A DNA stretch of 16,115 nucleotides from an uncultured Planctomycetaceae bacterium (GTDB taxonomy: Bacteria > Planctomycetota > Planctomycetia > Planctomycetales > Planctomycetaceae). Positions 10,701 through 16,115 of this stretch are shown here, piece after piece. The notes beneath the pieces were generated by a model. That model was not told the DNA's origin and searched no databases. It saw only the letters and a program-made list of their open reading frames with translations. The position numbers were made by a program, and so were the translations under genes. The stretch is from the NCBI GenBank assembly GCA_903921605.1, contig CAIXQV010000260.1, forward strand, positions 1-16,115, given 5' to 3'. Each line of letters opens with the position of its first letter. The first letter of the stretch is position 1.

Positions 10701-11776
10701 GAATAGCGCACGACTTTAATAACCTGTTGACGATTATCTCAGGGTACTGCGAACTTCTCATGATGTCGGACATTCCGGTGGGAGACAAACACCGCGAATC
10801 AATCGCAACCATCCGCGACGCCGGAGAACGGGCCGCAAGCCTCACTCAGCAGCTTCTCGCATTCAGTCGCAAGGCCGTCATCGAACCGAAGCTGATTGAT
10901 CTGAATGAACTGGTCTCCGACTCCGTTAAACTTCTGCGGCGACTGATCGGCGAAGACATTTCTCTGGCGCTACTCACGGCCCCAAAGCCGATTGTCATCA
11001 AGGCAGACCCGGGACAACTTGAACAGGTCATCATGAATCTTGTTGTCAATGCCCGCGACGCCATGCCGACGGGCGGGCGGCTGACGATTGAAACATCGAC
11101 AGTCCTGTCCACTGAGGGTTCGGGGGCTGAATGGGCCTGCCTGTCTGTCAGCGATACCGGACAGGGAATGTCGGATGAGGTGAAGGAGAAAATCTTCGAA
11201 CCGTTTTTTACCACCAAAGGTGTTGGTCAAGGAACAGGCCTGGGGCTGGCCGTGGTGCATCGGGTCGTCTCACAGAATGGCGGAAAGATTTCCATTGAAA
11301 CCAATGTTGGTGTTGGCACGACTTTCCAGATCCTGTTGCCTCTCACCATGGAGCCGCCGTCCAAAACGCTTGTCGATTCCACTCGGTACGCCAGCCGAGG
11401 AACCGAAACTGTGCTGCTGGTTGAGGACGATCAAGCGGTTCGCAGAATCACGCGTATCGCACTGCAAGCACAAGGCTATACGGTTCTGGAAGCCAGCGGT
11501 GGTGCAGCGGGCCTTGAACAGGCCAGGACGTACCCTGGCGAAATCCACTTACTCATCAGCGATGTTGTGATGCCCGAGATGGGCGGTCGACAGTTACTCG
11601 ATGCAGTGCGTAAGCATCGGCCAGATCTGCGAGTTCTCTTCATGAGCGGCTATACTGACGATGCCGTTCTGCTGCATGGAGTCGTCGAGGCGACCGACGC
11701 TTTCCTTCAGAAACCTTTCACGCCACTCAGCCTCGCTCGAAAAGTACGAGAGGTCATTGATACTCCGCGAAGCTGA
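7778..11776 (+). CDS. Membrane-bound hybrid sensor histidine kinase with seven PAS domains and a C-terminal receiver
   Basis: With the ATG at 7778 the protein has 1332 residues. Two hydrophobic helices at the N-terminus (about 15-37 and 44-65) contain an FGLLWIWLSD stretch common in PAS kinases of this type. Seven PAS/PAC units follow at about 80-200, 209-322, 333-447, 462-580, 590-705, 720-830 and 838-952, several closing with D(I/V/M)TER-like motifs. HisKA has the H-box GGIAHDFNN with His978 as likely phosphorylation site. The ATPase has an N-box (NLVVNARDAM), G1 (DTGQGM) and G2 (GTGLGL). The receiver (about 1210-1325) has an EDD acidic cluster, Asp1262 in SDVVMPEMGG and Lys in QKPF. An in-frame TTG at 7724 would add 18 residues; neither start has a strong Shine-Dalgarno sequence, and I prefer ATG because the TTG abuts the hairpin. 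The signal and the output partner are not visible. Confidence 0.9.
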   Translation: MPSQPSTGSGLGRAPLRIAGFYACFGLLWIWLSDWALIWLGYTDSYPFLASAIKGTIFVAITAMLLHWLVKREVAVAQRSETLLRAVVEGTTDAVFVKDCDGRYLLANEATASFIGRPVDEVLGRDDRELFPATDAERLMANDRTIMAGDKVVNLEETITSAGAKRTYHATKAPLRDATGRVSGLIGVARDMTERRAIEDALRVSDDQYRELANAIPQIVWTASPDGAVTHLNSKTVEYTGLAETDLTGWSWQSVIHSDDVTGAVSEWSLALRDGVPRTFEMRIRRTDGEYRWHIVRQLPLRNAAGEIESWVGTCTDVDDLKQTKSTLRETESRLKEAQKIARSGSWNWEPATNRVSWSDAEFELFGLKPGSAQPSFDAFLALLHPDDRGIAIARVEAIVAGASEFSNDVRIIRPDGQCIWIHSRARATRDTDQRIILVEGTDQDITDMVLAKQQLQAERDRFEKLMEAVPVAICSFQLAPDGRVTMPYASPRIETICGISPAALARDAAGIFSTIHPDDVEHMHTVVAESLKSMTLWRSEFRVHSPVLGEIWVEGCSAPVRLSDGSVLWHGYVNDVTARKQVDDALRASERRLRLALEAAGSIAFTWDIPHDAVTRYFSNEPALPVTAERLGTLNDVRKHVHPDDLPEFDSRLAACLASGAEYRNGYRVVRPDGAIVTLAEYGYLDRAADGSPLCLTGISIDITERVAATEALRASETRYRQLVDFLPTAIFVYANDRILYANPAFLRMIGANSVDELLGSSLFDIAHPTAHDAIHRRNDLMSQSGTAGPGFEKRVVRKDGRSVPVYSVAAPLSGFGQPATLVALSDLTARERATQLLRSVLSSVGDTILTINERGVIRSANPAAIRQFGYTEDELIGRNVSILMNEPFSQEHEGYLLSYLKTGVAKVIGIGREFECLRRDGTHFPAELTVTEFSLEGERFFTGVLRDITERQRLQSQFIQSQKMEAVGRLAGGIAHDFNNLLTIISGYCELLMMSDIPVGDKHRESIATIRDAGERAASLTQQLLAFSRKAVIEPKLIDLNELVSDSVKLLRRLIGEDISLALLTAPKPIVIKADPGQLEQVIMNLVVNARDAMPTGGRLTIETSTVLSTEGSGAEWACLSVSDTGQGMSDEVKEKIFEPFFTTKGVGQGTGLGLAVVHRVVSQNGGKISIETNVGVGTTFQILLPLTMEPPSKTLVDSTRYASRGTETVLLVEDDQAVRRITRIALQAQGYTVLEASGGAAGLEQARTYPGEIHLLISDVVMPEMGGRQLLDAVRKHRPDLRVLFMSGYTDDAVLLHGVVEATDAFLQKPFTPLSLARKVREVIDTPRS

Positions 11777-11858
11777 GCCGTTCTCGGTTTGACGGAATGG
11801 CTTTAAAGCTCCACAGTACTCCAGAATCATCAGGAATAGCAATTCGAACAGGACCGCG

Positions 11859-12473
11859 ATGTATACCCCGCCCGGCTTTCAAGAGCATGATCGCGAAAAA
11901 TTACATGATTTCATGGAGCATAACAGCTTTGCAACGCTCGTCTCCTCGAATGAACATGAGCCGTTCGCGAGCCACTTGCCACTGCTGATTGAACGCAGGA
12001 GAGGAACTCACGGCATCCTGACGGGCCATTTTGCTCGTGCTAATCCGCATTGGAAATCATCCGATGAACAGCGAGTGCTGACGATATTCCACGGGCCTCA
12101 CGCCTATATTTCTCCGGGATGGGTTCAATCGACTTCGATGGTCCCCACCTGGAATTACGTAACGGTGCATGCTTACGGCGTCTTACGAATCATCGAAGAC
12201 TCCGCACAGTTAACAGACATTCTGCAACGTATGGTGCCCCGATACGAATCCGGACGAGATCAGCCGTGGTCGATGGATCACGCCGAAGACGGCTACATCG
12301 ATAAACTCACCGCCGCCATCGTAGGATTTGAGATTGAGATCGATCGACTCGAGGGCAAATGGAAACTCAGCCAGAATCATCCGCAGGAGCGTCGTGAACA
12401 GATTATCTCAGGCCTGCTGGACACTCAACGTACCGACGAGTTGCAGATTGCTCGGCTGATGAAGGAAACATGA
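11859..12473 (+). CDS. paiB: FMN-binding negative transcriptional regulator, PaiB family
   Basis: This 204-residue protein has the PaiB signature through most of its length: the MYTPPGF start, SHLPLL (38-43), GHFARANPHW (56-65), the FHGPHAYISPGW block (77-88), VPTWNY (95-100), VHAYG (103-107), and IVGFEI followed by LEGKWKLSQN (164-173). The family is a split-barrel flavin-binding fold. Bacillus subtilis PaiB represses sporulation and protease genes, but in other phyla the role is largely untested and some members may be flavin-dependent enzymes. AGGA at 11850-11853 lies 5 nt before the ATG and supports this start. The gene follows the kinase by 82 nt on the same strand, so shared transcription is possible. 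No paiA-like acetyltransferase is next to it. Confidence 0.88.
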   Translation: MYTPPGFQEHDREKLHDFMEHNSFATLVSSNEHEPFASHLPLLIERRRGTHGILTGHFARANPHWKSSDEQRVLTIFHGPHAYISPGWVQSTSMVPTWNYVTVHAYGVLRIIEDSAQLTDILQRMVPRYESGRDQPWSMDHAEDGYIDKLTAAIVGFEIEIDRLEGKWKLSQNHPQERREQIISGLLDTQRTDELQIARLMKET

Positions 12474-12474
12474 T

Positions 12475-13386
12475 CTACTGAAGGTCATATAGCTCATCGC
12501 GTTTCAGCGGATCCTGAAGATTGCCCGCGGAGATAAACCCGAGTCGTTTCTTTTCCATCAACTGAACCTGTTCGGTTGAGAGAAAATTGTCTCCCGGAAC
12601 GTCGACATGCACGGCGTAGGAAAAGCTTTCGACATGACCATCGAGAAATGCGACGTTCGCTGAATCGAGATGACGAAAGTGCACGGTCGGAAAATTCTGA
12701 CTTGGCGGATCCAGCAGCCAGTTTTCTTCGAAGCTGAAAGTCATCGGTGAGAAGCCCACCAACTTGACGGCCGCACTATCAGAGAAAACGGCAGTCCGTC
12801 CTGATTCGGGAACATCTCTGAATCTGCGGCACAAAGGCTTCGGGCTGAATTGAGCGGCATAGGTCGGAGGCAACCATTCGACGCCGGCCGGCCGTGAAAG
12901 ATAGTGTCCGTTGTATCCGAACCCAGTGGCTGGGCGGCCAAATCTTACGACATCCATTTGTGATGCCCCGAAATTTGGGCACTGAAACGATTCGTAGTTT
13001 GTTTCCATGAACGGACTTAATGGCCCCGCGGAAAAATCAAGCTGCAGTTTTGGATCCGGCTGGTCATAGTCCACAGTGCCAAACCAGAACTGAGCTTTCC
13101 CTTGTCCACCGGAGAACGTTTGCAAATAGCTCATTCGTTGGCGGTTCTCGACCACATACGGCACGAACTGTTCCTGGAACAGATCGGAATAATTGTGCAT
13201 GGCCAGCACAAGCTGCTTCAGACTATTGCGGCACTGCGTTCGGCGTGCCGCCTCGCGTGCCTGCTGCACGGCCGGCAGTAACAGCCCAATCAATACGGCA
13301 ATGATTGCAATCACCACCAGCAGTTCAATCAGCGTAAAGCCACGAAGTTGTCTGTGTTGGCGTCGAGGGGCCAGCAAATCAGCCAT
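12475..13386 (-). CDS. DUF1559 protein with type IV pilin-like N-terminus, downstream of a cobalamin riboswitch
   Basis: The 303-residue protein starts with a short basic leader and the prepilin signal [14 protein letters not shown]. Cleavage would fall between Gly16 and Phe17, leaving Glu21 at mature position +5. A hydrophobic helix then runs to [12 protein letters not shown], followed by [15 protein letters not shown], the usual start of DUF1559. The C-terminal H-x9-DG motif is present (His239, Asp249, Gly250). The DGTSNT-like segment found in many relatives is not obvious. The family is highly multiplied in Planctomycetes and its function is unknown; the N-terminus suggests export and assembly by a type II/IV pilus-like machine. 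AGGTGGAG at 13396-13403 lies 9 nt before the ATG. The gene is the only one downstream of the riboswitch before a convergent neighbour, so it is the likely sole target. Confidence 0.93.
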   Translation of the reverse strand: MADLLAPRRQHRQLRGFTLIELLVVIAIIAVLIGLLLPAVQQAREAARRTQCRNSLKQLVLAMHNYSDLFQEQFVPYVVENRQRMSYLQTFSGGQGKAQFWFGTVDYDQPDPKLQLDFSAGPLSPFMETNYESFQCPNFGASQMDVVRFGRPATGFGYNGHYLSRPAGVEWLPPTYAAQFSPKPLCRRFRDVPESGRTAVFSDSAAVKLVGFSPMTFSFEENWLLDPPSQNFPTVHFRHLDSANVAFLDGHVESFSYAVHVDVPGDNFLSTEQVQLMEKKRLGFISAGNLQDPLKRDELYDLQ

Positions 13387-13395
13387 CGAAATTCA

Positions 13396-13424
13396 CTCCA
13401 CCTGAAAAAGCTCGCTTCAGGGAG
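13396..13424 (-). promoter_or_regulatory. Hairpin that sequesters the ribosome binding site of the DUF1559 gene
   Basis: Read on the minus strand, CTCC (13424-13421) and CTGAA (13420-13416) pair with GGAG (13399-13396) and TTCAG (13406-13402). The stem has 9 base pairs, a two-base GT bulge and a 9-nt loop. The right arm contains the whole Shine-Dalgarno sequence AGGTGGAG (13403-13396), which sits 9 nt before the start codon. This is the kind of structure expected in the expression platform of a riboswitch acting on translation. How the aptamer would open or close it is not visible. Confidence 0.55.
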
Positions 13425-13506
13425 TTACCGGCTGAACACTAAGAAACCACTGTGGCCGGCGCGTTTGTCAAAGTGCAGCCGCGGAGTTCGTGCAAGGCAA
13501 AACCCG

Positions 13507-13521
13507 CCATCCCGGGGATGG
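13507..13521 (-). other. Small hairpin in the riboswitch leader
   Basis: CCATCC (13521-13516) pairs with GGATGG (13512-13507) around a CCG loop, and is followed by CGGGTTTTG. The T-run is only four bases, so terminator function is doubtful. It may be part of the switching region. Confidence 0.35.
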
Positions 13522-13564
13522 AGTCGAAGCCGTGCAAACCCACCAACGCTGAACGTAAACAACG

Positions 13565-13590
13565 CCGCACCGAACCGGAGTTCGCAGCGG
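13565..13590 (-). other. Stable UNCG-type hairpin just after the riboswitch aptamer
   Basis: On the minus strand CGAAC (13584-13580) pairs with GTTCG (13575-13571) around TCCG, a UNCG-class tetraloop closed by C-G. After a 2x2 internal loop the stem continues with CCGC (13590-13587) and GCGG (13568-13565). The sequence after it, CGTTGTTTACGTT, is only moderately T-rich. It could be a weak terminator or a structural element of the expression platform. Confidence 0.45.
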
Positions 13591-13602
13591 TCTGTTCATA
13601 CC

Positions 13603-13820
13603 GACAACACTCTTCCGCGAAGTGTTTGTCCGTAGCGTTTTCAGGCAGGTCTTCTGGCTTTCGAATCATCCCGAACTCTGCGTCTTCCCATGAACCTGAG
13701 CATTCAGCCCTCTTCACAGTGACATTCGGCAGAGTCAGTCCTCGATTACAGCGGCGGGACCGCGACGGATTCCCAGCAGAACTGGTCACCGTCTTCCCTT
13801 TTCATTCGCACCCGCGATTC
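13603..13820 (-). promoter_or_regulatory. Cobalamin (B12) riboswitch aptamer
   Basis: Read on the minus strand, the hallmark elements occur in order. GCGGGT (13815-13810) pairs with ACCTGC of the B12 box. AAAAGGGAA (13803-13795) and GGTGA (13790-13786) follow, then GCGGTCCCGCCGCTGTAA (13763-13746). Next come the P6 stem ACTCTGC/GCAGAGT (13735-13729 with 13681-13675), GTCACTG inside it, and GGGAAGACG. The element ends with GGATGATTCG and the B12 box AAGCCAGAAGACCTGCC (13660-13644). A P13-like hairpin follows (13630-13603), with GCGG in its loop able to pair with CCGC in loop L5, the kissing interaction typical of class I. Downstream lies only the DUF1559 gene, whose ATG is 216 nt away. This RNA normally binds adenosyl- or methylcobalamin and lowers expression when B12 is plentiful. 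Confidence 0.93.
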
Positions 13821-14168
13821 TGACTGCGACATGGTCGTCGGCTAGTCCGGAACCGCCCGCGAACACCTGAAACACTTTTCTTGCAACGGCGACATGCCTC
13901 TGCAATTCAGGGGGTACTTTACTATCGTCCCGCAGGAATGCAACGGCGATTTCGACGATGAGGATTCGAGAGTTCAGTTGTTCGAGCAATCCTGACCGTA
14001 GATCGAAGCTTCCTGCTCTGGGCGTGCCGGCACAATCGGGCTGAGAATTTCCCTGAAGTTCGCGTTCTCCATGGCCGTGATTTCCCTCTTGCGGGACCTC
14101 TAATTACACTGGGGAACACTGTTTTCAGGTCTCCTCTGTTCCGGAATCATCACCAGACGACTCAAGCT
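13821..14168. other. Intergenic region between riboswitch leader and leuD, no gene supported
   Basis: The region must hold the promoter of the minus-strand riboswitch transcript and probably that of leuD on the plus strand. I found no convincing -35/-10 pair for either. A minus-strand frame without stops runs from about 14100 into the aptamer, ending at 13786. It has only a TTG start (13989), no ribosome binding site and no recognisable family, so I do not call it. No tRNA or second riboswitch was recognised. Confidence 0.5.
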
Positions 14169-14762
14169 ATGAACGAAATCAAATCTGTAACGTCCACCGC
14201 CATCCCACTTCTGCTGGACGACATTGACACCGACCGCATTATTCCTGCCCGCTTTCTTCGCTGTGTCACATTCGACGGCCTGGGCGAACACGCTTTCGAA
14301 GACGACCGCAAGCAGGACGCTAATCATCCATTTGATAAGCCTCAGTTTCAGGGCGCGGGAATTCTGGTTGCCGGAAGAAATTTCGGCTGCGGGTCTTCTC
14401 GCGAACACGCTCCTCAGTCCCTGATGCGCTGGGGCATCAAGGCCATCATTGCGGACTCGTTCGCGGAGATCTTCTTCGGCAACTGTGGCTCGCTGGGCAT
14501 TCCGGCCGTCAAGGCGGCTCGCGCGGATCTGGATAAGCTGGCAGTGGCGATTGAAGCCAATCCCAAGCTGGAAGTCACCGTAGATCTTGAAGCATTAACC
14601 GTGAGTGCCGCCGGAGTGACTTTCTCCGTCAGCATGCCCGGAAGTGCTCGCGATGCACTCGTCACGGGGCAATGGGATTATCTCGGACGCTTGTTGAGTG
14701 CTGCTGATCAGGTTGCAGAGCACGCCAAGAAGGTTCCTTACATGTCCGGGTTCAGCGCGTAA
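14169..14762 (+). CDS. leuD: 3-isopropylmalate dehydratase small subunit
   Basis: This 197-residue protein matches LeuD along its whole length. It has [13 protein letters not shown] (18-30), the swivelling-domain start, and [13 protein letters not shown] (69-81), the substrate-binding loop of aconitase-type small subunits. A LeuD-like [11 protein letters not shown] segment follows. With LeuC it isomerises 2-isopropylmalate to 3-isopropylmalate in leucine biosynthesis; LeuC carries the iron-sulfur cluster. The length is normal and nothing is broken. The ATG has no clear Shine-Dalgarno sequence upstream. leuC is not directly upstream; the space before leuD is 348 nt of unassigned sequence and the divergent riboswitch leader. 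The next gene starts 52 nt downstream. Confidence 0.95.
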   Translation: MNEIKSVTSTAIPLLLDDIDTDRIIPARFLRCVTFDGLGEHAFEDDRKQDANHPFDKPQFQGAGILVAGRNFGCGSSREHAPQSLMRWGIKAIIADSFAEIFFGNCGSLGIPAVKAARADLDKLAVAIEANPKLEVTVDLEALTVSAAGVTFSVSMPGSARDALVTGQWDYLGRLLSAADQVAEHAKKVPYMSGFSA

Positions 14763-14814
14763 GTGATCGTTCTCACACAGTCCACCTGAAAAAATCTCCT
14801 GGAGACCATTTTCG

Positions 14815-16115
14815 ATGACGAATGAAAACAAGCCAGCCGCAAGCAAGGGATCACAGTATGCCACGCTTGCAGCCGCTCTGCTGGGCTGGATGTTTGACGG
14901 CTTCGAAATGGGACTCTTCCCGCTGATCGGCAAGCCAGCGTTGAAAGATCTTCTGACCGATCAGGCTCAGTCCGATCGATGGTTTGGTGTGATCATGGCT
15001 GTGTTTCTGGTCGGAGCGGCCAGCGGCGGAGTGCTCTTCGGCTGGCTGGGCGACAAGATTGGTCGCGTGCGAGCGATGTCGCTCAGTATTCTGACTTATG
15101 CTTTATTCACCGGACTCTGCGGGTTCGCCACAGAAGCCTGGCACATCGCCGTGCTGAGATTTATTGCATCGCTTGGGATGGGCGGTGAATGGTCGCTGGG
15201 GGTGGCTCTGGTGAATGAAATCTGGCCAGGGAAATCACGCGCTTTCATTGCCGGTTTGATTGGAGCGGCGTCCAACGTCGGCTTCCTGTTGGTGGCCCTG
15301 TTAAGTATCGGACTGACACAGGTCATCGGCAGTGTCGAATCGGTGTTGCTGGCCATCGGTGTTCCGCAGTCGACGACCACCGAACTGCTGCAGAACTCCG
15401 CCTGGCGATTCCTGATGATCAGCGGAGCATTCCCGGCGTTCCTGATTTTCTTCATTCGCCTGTTTGTTCCTGAATCGGCGAAGTGGGAAGAAGAAAAAGC
15501 CAGCGGCAATACATCCAACTGGAGCAATATTGACCTCGGCGGTGTTCTGATCGGATGTCTGGCAGCGATTGGAATCATCTATGTCTGGTCTCCCGCTGCA
15601 GCAGGAATACCGACAACAGTCAGCATTATTGTCACTGTCGTGGGGCTGATCGTGGCGCTTTGTGGCTTCCTGTTTCCTGTGCGACAGTATCTTCAACGCA
15701 CTGTCGCTTCAGGTGCTTTGTCGCAGGAAGCCGGCTTAAAGGTGATTTCGCGGATGATGCTGGGGGCAAGCCTCGCGGGCATTGCGTTGCTGGGGACCTG
15801 GGGATCTCTGCAATGGGCTCCTCGCTGGGCCGGTGAACTGAAACCAGATACGGCGACAGAGAAGTTTTACGCGGCCCCGTTGACTCAAGGGGCGACTGCG
15901 ATGGGAGCGATCGTCTCCACGATTCTGGCGGCCATGGCAGCCGGACGCTTTGGCCGACGCAGAACCTATTGCATTTTGTGTGTGGGATCATTCCTGTCCG
16001 CGGTTTATTTTTACCGCTTCCATGACAAGTTTGACGCCTCGTTTCTCTTCGCTGCGTTTCTGGCGGGCGGAGTGACGGCCTCGTTCTACGGTTTCTTTCC
16101 GCTGTACTTCCCGGA
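14815..16115 (+). CDS. MFS transporter, metabolite:H+ symporter type (3' end outside window)
   Basis: The reading frame from ATG 14815 stays open for 433 codons to the right edge. GGAG at 14801-14804 lies 10 nt before the start. The N-terminus reads GWMFDGFEMGLFPLI in the first helix. Motif A of the major facilitator superfamily, GWLGDKIGR (76-84), follows helix 2. Helix 4 carries RFIASLGMGGEW (115-126), as in sialate/lactate and aromatic-acid:H+ symporters. A VPESAKWEEE stretch marks the central cytoplasmic loop, and a second motif A-like AAGRFGRRR lies near 15934-15963. I see about ten of the expected twelve helices. The substrate cannot be read from the sequence; a small organic acid or sugar acid is an inference. 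Co-transcription with leuD is likely given 52 nt spacing and no visible terminator. Confidence 0.9.
   Translation, partial: MTNENKPAASKGSQYATLAAALLGWMFDGFEMGLFPLIGKPALKDLLTDQAQSDRWFGVIMAVFLVGAASGGVLFGWLGDKIGRVRAMSLSILTYALFTGLCGFATEAWHIAVLRFIASLGMGGEWSLGVALVNEIWPGKSRAFIAGLIGAASNVGFLLVALLSIGLTQVIGSVESVLLAIGVPQSTTTELLQNSAWRFLMISGAFPAFLIFFIRLFVPESAKWEEEKASGNTSNWSNIDLGGVLIGCLAAIGIIYVWSPAAAGIPTTVSIIVTVVGLIVALCGFLFPVRQYLQRTVASGALSQEAGLKVISRMMLGASLAGIALLGTWGSLQWAPRWAGELKPDTATEKFYAAPLTQGATAMGAIVSTILAAMAAGRFGRRRTYCILCVGSFLSAVYFYRFHDKFDASFLFAAFLAGGVTASFYGFFPLYFP

Noticed and set aside
11800..11809. Perfect 10-bp palindrome GCTTTAAAGC before paiB
   Set aside because: It is short, occurs once, and has no matching second site or promoter context, so I cannot support an operator.
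13439..13823. Overlapping open frames of 116 (-) and 123 (+) codons between the DUF1559 gene and leuD
   Set aside because: They overlap the cobalamin riboswitch and its leader hairpins; the conserved RNA explains the sequence and neither translation resembles a protein family.
13398..14793. Shared 13-base word TCCACCTGAAAAA at about 13398 and 14781
   Set aside because: A match of this length is expected by chance in a window of 16 kb. One copy is the complement of the Shine-Dalgarno region and the other is ordinary spacer.

Overview
The window looks like part of a planctomycete chromosome. The clearest marker is the minus-strand gene at 12475-13386. It encodes a DUF1559 protein with a type IV pilin-like N-terminus and an H-x9-DG motif near the C-terminus, a family greatly expanded in Planctomycetes. 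The giant cadherin-repeat surface protein at the left edge and the seven-PAS hybrid kinase fit the same group. The species cannot be named from this sequence alone.

Layout. (1) 1-7662 (+) is the C-terminal 2553 codons of a giant secreted protein. It has 21 complete cadherin-like repeats, a VCBS/cadherin_5-like domain, a Gly-rich linker and a C-terminal hydrophobic anchor; its start lies outside the window. (2) A 59-nt imperfect inverted repeat starts directly after its stop. (3) 7778-11776 (+) is a membrane-attached hybrid histidine kinase with seven PAS domains, HisKA, HATPase and a receiver. (4) 11859-12473 (+) is a PaiB-type FMN-binding regulator. (5) 12475-13386 (-) is the DUF1559 pseudopilin; its stop codon lies 1 nt from the paiB stop. 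(6) 13387-13820 (-) is its long leader, which contains a well-formed cobalamin (B12) riboswitch aptamer and, at the start codon, a hairpin that buries the Shine-Dalgarno sequence. (7) 13821-14168 holds no gene I can support. (8) 14169-14762 (+) is leuD, the small subunit of isopropylmalate isomerase. (9) 14815-16115 (+) is an MFS transporter open at the right edge.

How the parts may work together. The kinase directly follows the giant surface protein and could share its transcript, but nothing in the sequence shows a functional link. The strongest unusual signal is the B12 riboswitch. The only gene downstream of it on its strand is the DUF1559 pseudopilin, so this surface or pseudopilus-like protein is likely controlled by cobalamin. 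That suggests, as inference only, a role in acquiring or sensing corrinoids, or in a process that changes with B12 supply. leuD and the transporter are 52 nt apart and may be co-transcribed; leuC is not beside leuD here.
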